Under the pieces are notes generated by a model that did no database searches, was not told the DNA's origin, and saw nothing but the letters and a program-made list of their open reading frames with translations. Shown here piece by piece: positions 8,263 to 17,832 of a stretch of DNA of 64,000 bases (its first letter is position 1; each line of letters starts with the position of its first letter). The position numbers and the translations under genes are program-made. Source of the DNA: Ascidiaceihabitans sp023955215 (GTDB lineage Bacteria > Pseudomonadota > Alphaproteobacteria > Rhodobacterales > Rhodobacteraceae); the NCBI GenBank assembly GCA_943788345.1, contig CALSPX010000004.1, positions 124,001 through 188,000 on the forward strand, in the 5' to 3' direction.

Positions 8263-8784
8263 TTAGAACGGGATTTCGTCGTCTAGATCACGTGACGGAG
8301 CAGGGGCGCCAGAGCCACCACCAGAATTGCCGCCACCGTAGCCGCCGCCGTTATCAGATGGACCTGAATCGTAACCCATTGATCCGCCGCCACCACCGCC
8401 ACCGCCGTAGTTGCCACCGCCGCCACCTTCGCTGCGGCCGTCTAGCATTGTCAAAGTACCGCCAAAGCCCTGCAAAACAACTTCGGTGCTGTATTTGTCA
8501 ACGCCAGCTTGATCTTGCCATTTACGGGTCTGAAGTTGGCCCTCGATGTAAACTTTGCTGCCCTTTTTGAGGTATTGCTCAGCGATGCGCACAAGACCTT
8601 CTTGGAAGATAGCGACAGAGTGCCATTCAGTTTTCTCTTTGCGCTCGCCTGTGTTGCGGTCTTTCCACGTCTCAGACGTCGCAATGCGAAGGTTGCAAAC
8701 TTTGCCACCGTTTTGGAATGAACGCACTTCTGGGTCGCGACCCAAATTGCCAATTAGGATTACTTTGTTCACTGAGCCAGCCAT
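8263..8784 (-). CDS. ssb: single-stranded DNA-binding protein
   Basis: The 173-aa protein has an OB-fold domain at about 1-110 (opening AGSVNKVILIGNLGRDPEVR), a glycine-rich linker (about 117-163) and the acidic C-terminal tip DDEIPF. That tip recruits replication and repair partners in SSB proteins. It coats single-stranded DNA in replication, recombination and repair. It is monocistronic, ending at the terminator shared with aroB. No GTTC-N7-GTTC SOS site was seen in its upstream gap (8785-8997). Confidence 0.96.
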   Translation of the reverse strand: MAGSVNKVILIGNLGRDPEVRSFQNGGKVCNLRIATSETWKDRNTGERKEKTEWHSVAIFQEGLVRIAEQYLKKGSKVYIEGQLQTRKWQDQAGVDKYSTEVVLQGFGGTLTMLDGRSEGGGGGNYGGGGGGGGSMGYDSGPSDNGGGYGGGNSGGGSGAPAPSRDLDDEIPF

Positions 8785-8997
8785 GGCATCCCCCGTTTTT
8801 TAAATCTTTTGACGCTGCACATCCTAATCGCAAATACGAATCCGGAGCACATCAGTTTCACAGACCCTATACCGACAGCGCTTTGGTTAAAACATCGTAA
8901 AACATGATCCATGACAGCTAATTTGATCAGATCACTGGTTTGATCGTTAAAAGTGTCTATATTGCGCGTGAGGCAGATGTCGTGGGGCTAGGACAGA

Positions 8998-9588
8998 ATG
9001 CGCATAGGTATAGTTGTAACGATGGTTTTGTCGTTTGTAGGCGAGGCTGCCTTGGCTGATGGGTTCTCATCCAGAAACCGTAAATCGCTGTTTTCTTCGC
9101 AAACTAAGATTTTGGATAATCGCGCGTCAAAGCAATACAGCAACTCTGTGCGTTTGAAGCCAGCGAACGTGAATACACCTTCAAAATGGGCGGATGAAAC
9201 CTCCCCGCGTTTCAGCGGGAAATATAAGGGCAAGTTCCTTCCTGTAGCACGGGCAGCTGCGCGACGTCATGGCATTCCCGAAGACTTGTTTCTGCGTTTG
9301 ATCCAGCAAGAAAGCAATTGGAACCCAACGGCGAAATCCCATGCCGGAGCCTATGGATTGGCGCAACTGATACCGTCAACCGCCCGCTATCTTGGGGTGG
9401 ATATCCGTGACCCATATCAAAACGTCGATGGTGGTGCGCGCTATCTCAAAGAACAATATCGTACGTTTGGATCATGGCGTTTGGCATTGGCTGCCTACAA
9501 CGCAGGGCCGGGTGCGGTCAAAAAATATGGTGGCGTTCCACCATTCAAAGAGACGCGCAACTATGTAAAAGTGATCTGGGGTAGCTAA
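8998..9588 (+). CDS. lytic transglycosylase (SLT domain)
   Basis: The 196-aa protein has a signal peptide (about 1-20, ending ALADG), a variable spacer and a C-terminal SLT domain. The catalytic Glu is E105 in RLIQQESNWNP, followed by the family motif HAGAYGLAQLIPSTARYLG and later LALAAYNAGPGAVKKYGG. It cleaves peptidoglycan glycan strands with formation of 1,6-anhydro ends in the periplasm. At under 200 residues it is a compact single-domain member. It stands alone on the plus strand. Confidence 0.9.
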   Translation: MRIGIVVTMVLSFVGEAALADGFSSRNRKSLFSSQTKILDNRASKQYSNSVRLKPANVNTPSKWADETSPRFSGKYKGKFLPVARAAARRHGIPEDLFLRLIQQESNWNPTAKSHAGAYGLAQLIPSTARYLGVDIRDPYQNVDGGARYLKEQYRTFGSWRLALAAYNAGPGAVKKYGGVPPFKETRNYVKVIWGS

Positions 9589-9673
9589 GCTTCGTCTTCA
9601 TTTAGCCTTTCACTGTTCAACATTTCGCCATTTTTTCACGTCATAGGTGTCTTATATTTTATGAGGGCACCAT

Positions 9674-10120
9674 ATGTCAGTTTCATCGACCAGTTTTGCA
9701 GATCGCTTAACCCGTTTAGATACCAATTCCGTAAAATTGTATGCGGGTAATGAAACACCTCAAGAATATGAGCCTGGCAAGCTGATCTGCGCGATGCCAA
9801 AGGTCAAAAAGGCCTACTGGACGTCGATCATTATTGGTGCAATTTTTGGCGCGATTGCAGGACACTTGTTTAAAACGAATGTCGGGATTGAGATGTTCTT
9901 TTCCCAACCTCTGCTCGTTGTGTTCGCAATCGTCAAAGCCAACCAAATGACCGCGGGCATTTGCCTTGCGATGGTTGCTGGACCCGTCTGTGCGCTTGCG
10001 TTTCAGTTGTTCAGCCGTACCAAAACCCGCTTGGCTCAATTTTGGTGGTCATATGTTGCCGGTTCAATCGCAGCAAACGCGACAGCGTGGTATTACTTTT
10101 ACCTTACCATGACAGCTTAA
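9674..10120 (+). CDS. small membrane protein, function unknown
   Basis: The 148-aa product has a hydrophilic N-terminal part (about 1-45) and three or four hydrophobic segments, including YWTSIIIGAIFGAIAG, an Ala/Gly-rich pair around 95-120 and a C-terminal aromatic segment ending ATAWYYFYLT. AGGGCACC precedes the ATG at 9674. It is convergent with the ABC transporter operon, only 1 bp from the ATPase stop. I do not recognise the family. Confidence 0.65.
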   Translation: MSVSSTSFADRLTRLDTNSVKLYAGNETPQEYEPGKLICAMPKVKKAYWTSIIIGAIFGAIAGHLFKTNVGIEMFFSQPLLVVFAIVKANQMTAGICLAMVAGPVCALAFQLFSRTKTRLAQFWWSYVAGSIAANATAWYYFYLTMTA

Positions 10121-10121
10121 T

Positions 10122-12209
10122 TCACTCGGCTGCAATTTTAATTACGGCTTCCATGCCTGCCAATTCTTCGTCGCTTAGATGGCACTTAACTTGATGCCCC
10201 TCTGCAATTTCGCGGACTGGCGGCATTTCAGTGTCACATAGGCCACCTGAAACTTTTGATTTCCAACCACAGCGCGTTTGGAACGGGCAACCCGGTGGTG
10301 GGTTCATGGCAGACGGAATGTCACCTTCAAGCACGATGTGTTTCTTGATTACCGAAGTGTCGGCGATTGGAACGGCAGACAATAACGCTTCTGTGTAGGG
10401 GTGATAGGGTGGTGAAAACACCTGATCTGTGGTGCCAAGTTCAACGACATGTCCCAGATACATCACCATCACGCGGTCAGATAGATATCGCACAATCGAC
10501 AAGTCGTGGCTGATAAACAGTAGTGTGGTTTTGTGTTCGCGTTGGATATCCATCAACAAATCCGTGACGGCGGCTTGAACGGATACATCCAGTGCGGAAA
10601 CGGGTTCATCTGCCACAACTATGCGTGCGTCACCTGCAAATGCACGGGCAATTCCGACGCGTTGTTTCTGACCACCAGACAGTTGGCGCGGCATGCGATC
10701 TGCGAATTCGCGCGGGAGCTTCACCAAATCAAGCAATTCTAACATGCGTGTGCGGCGCTCCGCTTCGCTGTTGCCAACTTTGAAGATTTCAAGCGCGCGA
10801 ATGATTTGACGGCCAATCGTCATAGATGGGTTCAGTGTATCAAACGGGTTTTGGAACACCATCTGAACGTCTGCCACTGTTTTGGTATCGCGGTCTTCGA
10901 TTGCGGTGTTCTGAACCGCTTTGTTGTCCAATAAAATTTCGCCGTCGGTCGCGGTTTCTAACCCCATAAGGACTTTTGCAAATGTGGATTTGCCACAGCC
11001 AGATTCGCCAACAATCGCTAACGTTTCGGATTCACGCGCTTCAAAAGATAGCGTTTCGTTGGCTTTGACGACCTTCTTGTTGCCGCCACCAAAGATGGCA
11101 TTCGCAGCGACCTCATAGTATTTTTTAAGGTTGTCGATTTTCAGAACTACTTCGCCAATCGCGCCTTTTTCTTTTTTTTCTGCCGCAATCAAGGGCGCGT
11201 CCCAATCGATCTCTGCAAACTTTAGGCAACGGCTTTCGTGACGGTCACCGTGTTCCACATGTGCCATGGGGATCGCCTTGTTGGAGTTACAGCGGCCTTC
11301 CTCAAAATAGTCGCAGCGCGGTCCAAAATTACATCCCTTTGGGCGCTCGTGGGGCAGGGGGAAGTTCCCGGGGATTGCCACCAGTGGACGAGAATTCTTG
11401 TCTGCACCCGGCAATGGGATCGAACGAAACAACGCTTGGGTATATGGATGCTGCATCTTGTCAAAGACGTCTTCGATACGGCCTGTCTCAACGGCCTCAC
11501 CTGAATACATTACGCAAATGCGGTCACAGGTTTCTAGGACAAGGCCAAGGTTGTGACTGATGAACAGCATGGACGTGCCGTACTTCTTGCCCAAATCTTT
11601 GACCAGTTCCACAACGGCTGCTTCAACCGTCACGTCGAGGGCCGTTGTTGGTTCATCCAAGATCAGAAGAGATGGTTCAGACATCAAAGCCATTGCAATG
11701 ACGATACGCTGCTGTTGACCACCAGACAGCTGGTGGGGGAATGAATTGAGGATACGTTCAGGATCAGGCAGCTTTACATCTGTGACAACCTGCAACGCGC
11801 GCTTATAGGCATCTGTTTCAGACATGTCCTGATGGATCATTGGCACTTCCATCAACTGCTTGCCGATCCGCATCGCGGGGTTCAGTGATGCCATTGGTTC
11901 TTGATAGATCATCGCGATTTCGCAGCCACGAATGTTGCGCAACTCTTCCATCGTCATTTGACCTAAATCTTGGCCTTTAAACTTGATTGTACCGCCAACA
12001 ACGCGACCATTTTTGCCCAAATCCTGCATGACGCCAAGTGCTACAGTGGACTTACCACATCCACTTTCACCAACCAGTCCAACGGCCTCGCCGGGCTGAA
12101 CCGTCACTGAGAAATCCATAACCGCTGGGATCTCGCGCAGACGCGTGAAAAACGAGATCGATAGGTTTTCGATCTCAAGTATAGGTCCATCATAGTCTTG
12201 CGTCGTCAT
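10122..12209 (-). CDS. peptide-type ABC transporter, fused DppD-DppF ATPase
   Basis: Two complete ATPase units lie in one chain of about 695 aa. The first has Walker A GESGCGKST, signature LSGGQQQR and Walker B LLILDEP; the second has GESGCGKST, LSGGQKQR and IVVADEP. Each ends in the oligopeptide-transporter C-terminal domain with CxxRC-type iron-sulfur or zinc-like motifs (GCNFGPRCDYFEEGRC and GCPFQTRCGW). The start chosen is ATG 12209, nine bases after AGGGAG; an upstream ATG at 12218 abuts that site. It energises the two permeases encoded upstream. The substrate (peptide, opine or other) is unknown. Confidence 0.9.
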   Translation of the reverse strand: MTTQDYDGPILEIENLSISFFTRLREIPAVMDFSVTVQPGEAVGLVGESGCGKSTVALGVMQDLGKNGRVVGGTIKFKGQDLGQMTMEELRNIRGCEIAMIYQEPMASLNPAMRIGKQLMEVPMIHQDMSETDAYKRALQVVTDVKLPDPERILNSFPHQLSGGQQQRIVIAMALMSEPSLLILDEPTTALDVTVEAAVVELVKDLGKKYGTSMLFISHNLGLVLETCDRICVMYSGEAVETGRIEDVFDKMQHPYTQALFRSIPLPGADKNSRPLVAIPGNFPLPHERPKGCNFGPRCDYFEEGRCNSNKAIPMAHVEHGDRHESRCLKFAEIDWDAPLIAAEKKEKGAIGEVVLKIDNLKKYYEVAANAIFGGGNKKVVKANETLSFEARESETLAIVGESGCGKSTFAKVLMGLETATDGEILLDNKAVQNTAIEDRDTKTVADVQMVFQNPFDTLNPSMTIGRQIIRALEIFKVGNSEAERRTRMLELLDLVKLPREFADRMPRQLSGGQKQRVGIARAFAGDARIVVADEPVSALDVSVQAAVTDLLMDIQREHKTTLLFISHDLSIVRYLSDRVMVMYLGHVVELGTTDQVFSPPYHPYTEALLSAVPIADTSVIKKHIVLEGDIPSAMNPPPGCPFQTRCGWKSKVSGGLCDTEMPPVREIAEGHQVKCHLSDEELAGMEAVIKIAAE

Positions 12210-12281
12210 CGTCGTCATCTCCCTGTTCGGAGGTTGAGCCGGTATCAAATGTCCGACTTCGGTGTTCTTAGCAATCAGTGA

Positions 12282-12296
12282 GGGCGCAACACGCCC
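12282..12296. other. intercistronic hairpin in the ABC operon
   Basis: GGGCG-CAACA-CGCCC lies between the DppC-type permease and the ATPase. Without a T-tract it is more likely an mRNA-stability element than a terminator. Confidence 0.3.
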
Positions 12297-12302
12297 CCAG
12301 TA

Positions 12303-13769
12303 TTAGTCGCGCAATGATTCCTCACGTAGGCCGTCAGCCAATAGGTTTAGGCCTAATACCAAGGTCAGCAACGAGACCGCTGGCGGTAAGAGGGGATGCA
12401 CATAAGCGCGGATCAGGGTGCGACCGGTGTTGATCGTTGTTCCCCAATCAGGGCTTTCTGATTCCAACCCAAGTCCGAAGAACCCTAAGGTACCAAGTAG
12501 GATCGTTGTGTAGCCAATGCGCAGGCAGAAATCGACGATCAGTGGGCCACGTGCGTTTGGCAAGATCTCCCAAAGCATAATGTACCAAGGACCTTCACCA
12601 CGGGTTTGCGCCGCCGCAACGTAGTCACGCGTTTTGATGTCGAGGGCGAGGCCACGAACAATACGGAAAACGGTTGGGGCGTTCACAAAGACCACAGATA
12701 CAAACACGACCAAGATGCTTGGATCCATATCGTAAAAGTCCAAGAATTCTGGCAGGCCCCAAATGTTATATTCCTTAGTCGAAATAATGTTGCCGTTGTT
12801 GCTGATCAACGCGAGGTAGATCCACGCTAACGCGCCTAGAACTACAATCAAAAGCGGTGTGCGTACCTTTGGTTGAGTGTGATAGCGCGAGTTCAGTAGC
12901 ACCCCAAAAAAGATCACAGGAAACACGAACAACACGGCTGCCATATAGTTTGGTATACCCGTCGCTACGATCTCTGGTGTGACCAGGAGGTAGAACAAAA
13001 GGATGACAGGGAAGGCGAGGATAAGGTTCGCAACAAAAGACAGAAACGTATCCAAGCGTCCGCCGTAGTATCCTGCTGGAAGGCCTAGTGTAATGCCGAC
13101 CATAAACGCGAAGATGGTGGCGAACGGTGCAATCAGAACCACCGTCCATGCGCCCTTAAATAGACGGCTGAACACGTCGCGTGCAAGGTTGTCACCACCC
13201 AATAGATACCACTGAAATTCATCGTCTTCGGCACCCCGTAGCGGCGTGCCAGGTAGTTTGTTCTTCATGCCAGATGCTTGGCTCAGGGAGTCATGGGTGA
13301 TTATCATGTCAAAGACACCGGCCATGATACCGGCCAAGACCCAGAACAAGACAAGGGCAAAGCCGATCATACCAACAGTGCTATCAAACAACTTACCATA
13401 CAGGCCTAAACTGCGTTTAAACTTGATCGAGGCCATAAAAGTAAAAACCATACCGACCCAGACAGGGGTAAGCTGTTGTGCCATTCCACCAAAGATACCT
13501 GCTTTGGTGCCCATGACGACCCCGGCCAGCAGGTAGATTATTACAATCGCCAATATGGCAACAAAAGTTACTTTGACTGCAAAGCTGATCAGCCCACCTA
13601 TACCCGCACTGGTTGCAGCAGTGCCATCTGACCTGATGTGAATTGTCTGTTCTTTTGCAAACAGAGAGGTGATGATTTGGACAACGACCATGACGGCAAA
13701 GATGCCAACGGCCAGTCCAAAAAAGAGGTTTAGAAAGCTAAGGCTTCCGGTCCATGTCAATGGTTCCAT
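12303..13769 (-). CDS. peptide-type ABC transporter permease (DppC-like, long N-terminus)
   Basis: The 488-aa membrane protein carries the binding-protein-dependent transport domain in its C-terminal half, including the coupling-helix region AAAQTRGEGPWYIMLWEILPNARGPL. The N-terminal half has additional hydrophobic segments (about 15-40, 60-85, 95-115 and 130-155), so it is much longer than a typical DppC of about 300 aa. Between them lies a soluble loop with DEFQWYLLGGDNLARDVFSRL, the usual DppC feature. It is paired with the DppB-like gene just upstream (15-bp gap). Confidence 0.87.
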   Translation of the reverse strand: MEPLTWTGSLSFLNLFFGLAVGIFAVMVVVQIITSLFAKEQTIHIRSDGTAATSAGIGGLISFAVKVTFVAILAIVIIYLLAGVVMGTKAGIFGGMAQQLTPVWVGMVFTFMASIKFKRSLGLYGKLFDSTVGMIGFALVLFWVLAGIMAGVFDMIITHDSLSQASGMKNKLPGTPLRGAEDDEFQWYLLGGDNLARDVFSRLFKGAWTVVLIAPFATIFAFMVGITLGLPAGYYGGRLDTFLSFVANLILAFPVILLFYLLVTPEIVATGIPNYMAAVLFVFPVIFFGVLLNSRYHTQPKVRTPLLIVVLGALAWIYLALISNNGNIISTKEYNIWGLPEFLDFYDMDPSILVVFVSVVFVNAPTVFRIVRGLALDIKTRDYVAAAQTRGEGPWYIMLWEILPNARGPLIVDFCLRIGYTTILLGTLGFFGLGLESESPDWGTTINTGRTLIRAYVHPLLPPAVSLLTLVLGLNLLADGLREESLRD

Positions 13770-13784
13770 TGTCTCGACCCTCCC

Positions 13785-14882
13785 TTAAGAAATGCGAATG
13801 CGTGGGTTCAAGAAGACGTAACCGATGTCAGAAATCAGTTGGGTCAACAAAACCAAGATGACAGAGACGACCGAGATGGCCATGAGCAGTTCGATGTCGT
13901 TTCCACGTGCCGCTTCGACCAACAAACGACCAAAGCCATCGTAGGCGAACAGATATTCGACGATCACAACGCCATTCAATAACCACGGGACTTGCAGCAT
14001 GATGACCGTGAATGGAGCGATCAACGCATTGCGAAGGGCATGTTTCATAACGACATTGCGAAAGCTAACGCCCTTTAGGCGTGCTGTGCGGATGTATTGT
14101 GCTGTCATAACTTCAGCCATCGATGCACGTGTCATGCGTGCGATATAACCCATCCCGTAAAGGGAAATGGTCAGTACGGGCAAAAAGAAATTCCTGAAGG
14201 TTGCGTCATCAACAGCCTTCTTAGCGGAGCCTAAGAACAGCGTCTTTGTGTCGATCCACCCCCAATCGGCAAGTATCGGCGATATTCCAAATTTTGAGGA
14301 GGCAAGAAGGGCGATAAATATTACGCCGGATACGTATTCGGGGGTCGCGGTAGAGGCTATAGAAAACGTTGACAAGGTACGGTCCAAGTTTGAGCCTTCA
14401 CGCATCCCAGCCAGAATGCCGACAATCAAAGCCATCGGAACCATCAGCAGCAATACAAAGCCCATCAGTTTACCTGTTGCGGATAGGCGTTTGGCAACCA
14501 GTGCATCTACGTCCGTCTTGAATACCGAGGAGTAACCCCAGAACCCTTGTAAAACTCCACAGAACCGCGCGCGGTCCTCAACAGGTGTTGCGGCCAAAAA
14601 ACAGCGACCAGTCACGACTGTTTCGCCTTCACTATCGGCTTTTTCGTTCGTCCAGCCAGGAACAACACCAACCCATTGCCCAAACTTATAGGGAAGGGGC
14701 GCAAGATAGCCACGATCTGATAGCCAGCTGTTAACGGCCTCGTCAGACATGCGGAAGTTGCCTTGCGTTTTTGCAAGTTTTTCAAGATTGGGTGTTAAGT
14801 TCGTCATGAAAAAGACGATGAACGTCAAGCATAGTGCCGTCAGCAACATCTGTCCCAGACGTCTGATGATAAAGGTTCCCAT
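13785..14882 (-). CDS. peptide-type ABC transporter permease (DppB-like)
   Basis: The 365-aa protein opens with the DppB hallmark FIIRRLGQMLLTALCLTFIV as its first membrane helix, then has a long periplasmic loop (about 30-130) and five further helices. The coupling region reads YIRTARLKGVSFRNVVMKHALRNAL in two overlapping stretches around residue 260. It is the first gene of the three-gene minus-strand transporter operon. No solute-binding protein gene lies upstream of it; the next gene is an AraC-type regulator. Start ATG 14882 gives the expected N-terminus. Confidence 0.9.
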   Translation of the reverse strand: MGTFIIRRLGQMLLTALCLTFIVFFMTNLTPNLEKLAKTQGNFRMSDEAVNSWLSDRGYLAPLPYKFGQWVGVVPGWTNEKADSEGETVVTGRCFLAATPVEDRARFCGVLQGFWGYSSVFKTDVDALVAKRLSATGKLMGFVLLLMVPMALIVGILAGMREGSNLDRTLSTFSIASTATPEYVSGVIFIALLASSKFGISPILADWGWIDTKTLFLGSAKKAVDDATFRNFFLPVLTISLYGMGYIARMTRASMAEVMTAQYIRTARLKGVSFRNVVMKHALRNALIAPFTVIMLQVPWLLNGVVIVEYLFAYDGFGRLLVEAARGNDIELLMAISVVSVILVLLTQLISDIGYVFLNPRIRIS

Positions 14883-15089
14883 GGATGCCCCTGTTGGTAG
14901 GCTGATAATTAGAATTGGCGGCTTTTGCAGCTCTTGCCAATCGTTTGGGCTGTCATTGGTGCAGCCCTAGACTCCCGTACTAAACTCCCCCTTTGCGTTT
15001 GCCGTTTTGATGTTGATCACATTTTGCGGCCTGAACGCACTTTCATTGAGGTATCAGGCTACAGATATTGGCACAGGTCAATCCGTCAC

Positions 15090-15111
15090 GTTCAAAAAAG
15101 TCATTTTGAAC
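15090..15111. promoter_or_regulatory. 22-bp inverted repeat GTTCAAAA-N6-TTTTGAAC
   Basis: Perfect 8-bp arms are separated by AAGTCA. The site lies 37 bp beyond the araC-type gene's stop and about 210 bp upstream of the ABC operon start. It may be a regulator operator or the terminator stem of the regulator gene. No clear T-run follows on the minus strand. The rest of 14883-15147 shows nothing recognisable. Confidence 0.4.
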
Positions 15112-15147
15112 ACGGCATTGGCGTTTTGCGAAATGATTGGACTTCTT

Positions 15148-15930
15148 TTAGCCGCTTTGGCGCAATTGCGTCGGTGTTTGGCCGGTATGTTGCTTAACAA
15201 AACGTGTAAAGTAGGCTGCGCTGCCAAAGTTTAAGTGTGTTGCGATGTCTTTGGCCGATAGTTTTGTGTCGATCAACGCGGTTTGGGTTTGATGCAATAG
15301 GCGCGCGGTTAGGTGATCGGCGGCCGTCACACCGGTAGCGGTGCGGCTGGCGCGGGCCAAATGGGTCGGTGTTACACCAAGTTGCTGGGCGTGTTGGGCC
15401 ATTGTGGCCCCTTTCAGTTCTGGCGCATTCAGGTTGGCAAAAAAACGCGAGATCAGTCGGATTGATGCGTTTTGTTTTGCTGGTGCATGTTCAGGAAGAG
15501 AAATTTGTCGGCGCACCCACACCTCGATCAAGCGTTGGTGCGCACTCAATGCTGCTTTTAAAAAAGGCTGGTCATCGGAAATTTCACGTTGTGCCGCCTC
15601 AATAAACCCAGAGAGCTGGGAGATTGGTTTCGCATCTCTAATCCTAAGTTGATGCGCTGTCTCGATGCCCCAACTATTGTGGATGGGGGGGATGATCGCG
15701 ACCAACCCATTGGCTTGGCACCCCATTTCAAGGGCGAACACCTGTCCATGAGGGATAAGAATTGCGTTATGCGCACCAACACCACGTTTTGATCCGTTAG
15801 TATGCAACAATCCTTGGCCGCGCGTTACCCAGATCAAAAGATCAAACGGGTCATCATGCAAAAGCGAAAGGCGCCAATCTTGACCATTTGTAAAGTTGGT
15901 TAGGGATTTGATCTGGAGGCAGTCTGACAT
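15148..15930 (-). CDS. AraC-family transcriptional regulator
   Basis: The 260-aa protein has an N-terminal cupin-like sensing half (about 20-130) and a C-terminal double helix-turn-helix. The second HTH shows the family signature, with DIATHLNFGSAAYFTRFVKQ and a following TPTQLR. The N-terminal half reads like the AraC_binding_2 type. It lies upstream of, and in the same direction as, the peptide-type ABC operon, so it may control it, but the 265-bp gap makes this only an inference. Confidence 0.88.
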   Translation of the reverse strand: MSDCLQIKSLTNFTNGQDWRLSLLHDDPFDLLIWVTRGQGLLHTNGSKRGVGAHNAILIPHGQVFALEMGCQANGLVAIIPPIHNSWGIETAHQLRIRDAKPISQLSGFIEAAQREISDDQPFLKAALSAHQRLIEVWVRRQISLPEHAPAKQNASIRLISRFFANLNAPELKGATMAQHAQQLGVTPTHLARASRTATGVTAADHLTARLLHQTQTALIDTKLSAKDIATHLNFGSAAYFTRFVKQHTGQTPTQLRQSG

Positions 15931-16012
15931 AAGAGAGAAATGGCACTAATGTCTGCTTATGTCAATTGATGACGCCCTAATTTTGGCATAAAGTGTAAAA
16001 ATGATGGCTTTG

Positions 16013-16897
16013 TTATACCTTCTGAGGATTCACCCAGTGCCAATCCTTCATCTTAGAACGAAACCACGTTCGCTGTCTCTTGGCGTATTGACGGGTGGCA
16101 ATGCACGCACCTTCACGTGCAGAACTAAACGCGAGATCGCCGCGATAATACCTTATCAATTCTGGAACGCCGATAGCCCTACAGCTGGGAAGAGTTGGAT
16201 CGTAGCGATTATCCATGCCTGCAATTTCATCCATCGCACCTTCGTCTATCATCATATCAAAGCGTTGTTCGATCCGTGGCGTTAGCCATTCTTTGTCGGC
16301 ATCCAAAACAATATTGAAGCTGTGTTTTGGCTCGACCAAAGGTGGCGGTGTGTCGTCTTGCCATTGGGCAAGGCCACGCCCAGTTGAAGTTTGGACTTCC
16401 CAAGCACGCTGAACCCTCGCGCGGTTCGCAACATCAATGCGAGAAACCGTATCCGGATCGAGCTGGTCCAGCATAAAAGTCAAATCCAGTGTATCGCCTT
16501 GCAAACGCACCTCTGCTGGCGTGGTGGGGATATCAGCAAGGCCTTGGGTCAAGGCGGTGAAATATAAACCAGTTCCACCAACGATGATTGGCCGTTGAGT
16601 CCCGTCTAAGAATGGCGCAACTTCACGTAACCAATGGCCCGCAGAGTGGGAGGTGTTATAATCGGTATGACGGTAAAGGGCATGAGGAGCCCGTGCTTCT
16701 TCTGCTTTGGAAGGGCAGGCAGTTATAACCCGCCAGCAGTTGTAAATCTGGCTGGCGTCGGCGTTCACGATCACGCCACCCTGTGTCTCAGCAATGGCTA
16801 AGGCCAAGCTGGATTTACCAGATGCGGTTGGTCCTGCGATCAGCACCGGCTGCTCCGGCGAGAGCTGCGAGAGCCCGTATTTGGTAAGTTTGCTCAT
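16013..16897 (-). CDS. miaA: tRNA dimethylallyltransferase
   Basis: The 294-aa enzyme adds a dimethylallyl group to N6 of A37 in tRNAs reading UNN codons. The P-loop is AGPTASGKSS (21-30), followed by VNADASQIY, the counterpart of the usual DSMQVY with Ala and Ser at the second and third positions. TGLY and the C-terminal TRQYAKRQRTWFRSK arginine-rich tRNA-contact motif are present. It is transcribed divergently from pyrH across a 131-bp gap. The length is normal. Confidence 0.93.
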   Translation of the reverse strand: MSKLTKYGLSQLSPEQPVLIAGPTASGKSSLALAIAETQGGVIVNADASQIYNCWRVITACPSKAEEARAPHALYRHTDYNTSHSAGHWLREVAPFLDGTQRPIIVGGTGLYFTALTQGLADIPTTPAEVRLQGDTLDLTFMLDQLDPDTVSRIDVANRARVQRAWEVQTSTGRGLAQWQDDTPPPLVEPKHSFNIVLDADKEWLTPRIEQRFDMMIDEGAMDEIAGMDNRYDPTLPSCRAIGVPELIRYYRGDLAFSSAREGACIATRQYAKRQRTWFRSKMKDWHWVNPQKV

Positions 16898-17028
16898 TTC
16901 TTTTGCAGTTCCGGTTGTCGTGCATTGAATTCTGGATTGTTTTCCGACATTTTAGGGCAAGATAAAACACCCAATGCCAATTGCCCTGATCGGCACCGCA
17001 AATTGGCAGTAGAAAACTGGAGCGCCCT

Positions 17029-17754
17029 ATGGCCAAAGAACCCCAAACATCCTTCAAACGTGTCATGCTTAAGATATCTGGTGAGGCGCTGATGGGTGAT
17101 CAAGGTTTTGGGCTACACCCACCAACCGTCGAACGTATCGCCAAAGAGGTGGAATCAGTTCAGGAAATGGGTGTCGAGATTTGCATGGTCATCGGCGGCG
17201 GCAACATTTTCCGTGGCCTTCAAGGCAGCGCCCAAGGGATGGAACGCACAACAGCTGACTATATGGGAATGCTGGCAACCGTAATGAACGCTTTGGCCAT
17301 GCAGTCTGCATTGGAAGAGTTGGGCATCCACACACGCGTGATCAGCGCGATTACTATGAACGAGGTTGCAGAACCCTATATTCGTCGCCGTGCCGTGCGC
17401 CACCTTGAGAAGAAGCGTGTTTGTATCTTTGCCGCCGGTACGGGGAACCCGTATTTCACGACAGATACTGCCGCGACACTTCGTGCGAATGAAATGTCAT
17501 GTGAAGCGATCTTTAAAGGCACTAAGGTGGATGGCGTTTACGACAAAGACCCTGCCAAACATGATGATGCTGTTCGCTATGATACAGTCAGCTATGATGA
17601 CGTTCTGGCCAAGCGCCTTGGAGTTATGGACGCATCTGCGATCGCTTTGGCACGTGACAATAATCTTCCCATCATTGTCTTTTCACTCGACGAGCCAGGT
17701 GGCTTCCGTGGAATTTTGGCCGGTGAAGGCACCTATACAAGAGTTCAAGATTAA
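17029..17754 (+). CDS. pyrH: UMP kinase
   Basis: The 241-aa kinase converts UMP to UDP. It belongs to the amino acid kinase fold, with KRVMLKISGEALMG at the start, IGGGNIFRG at about 60-68 and GTGNPYFTTDTAA in the centre. The order pyrH-frr-uppS-cdsA-dxr-rseP is a classic conserved run. ATG 17029 follows GGAGCGCC. It is the first gene of this series. Confidence 0.96.
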   Translation: MAKEPQTSFKRVMLKISGEALMGDQGFGLHPPTVERIAKEVESVQEMGVEICMVIGGGNIFRGLQGSAQGMERTTADYMGMLATVMNALAMQSALEELGIHTRVISAITMNEVAEPYIRRRAVRHLEKKRVCIFAAGTGNPYFTTDTAATLRANEMSCEAIFKGTKVDGVYDKDPAKHDDAVRYDTVSYDDVLAKRLGVMDASAIALARDNNLPIIVFSLDEPGGFRGILAGEGTYTRVQD

Positions 17755-17832
17755 TCGATAAACCCGCGTTAATGGTGGATGTGCGTTATACCACCTGCGC
17801 AAAAGTGACTAAAAATAAAGGGGCGAAAAGCC

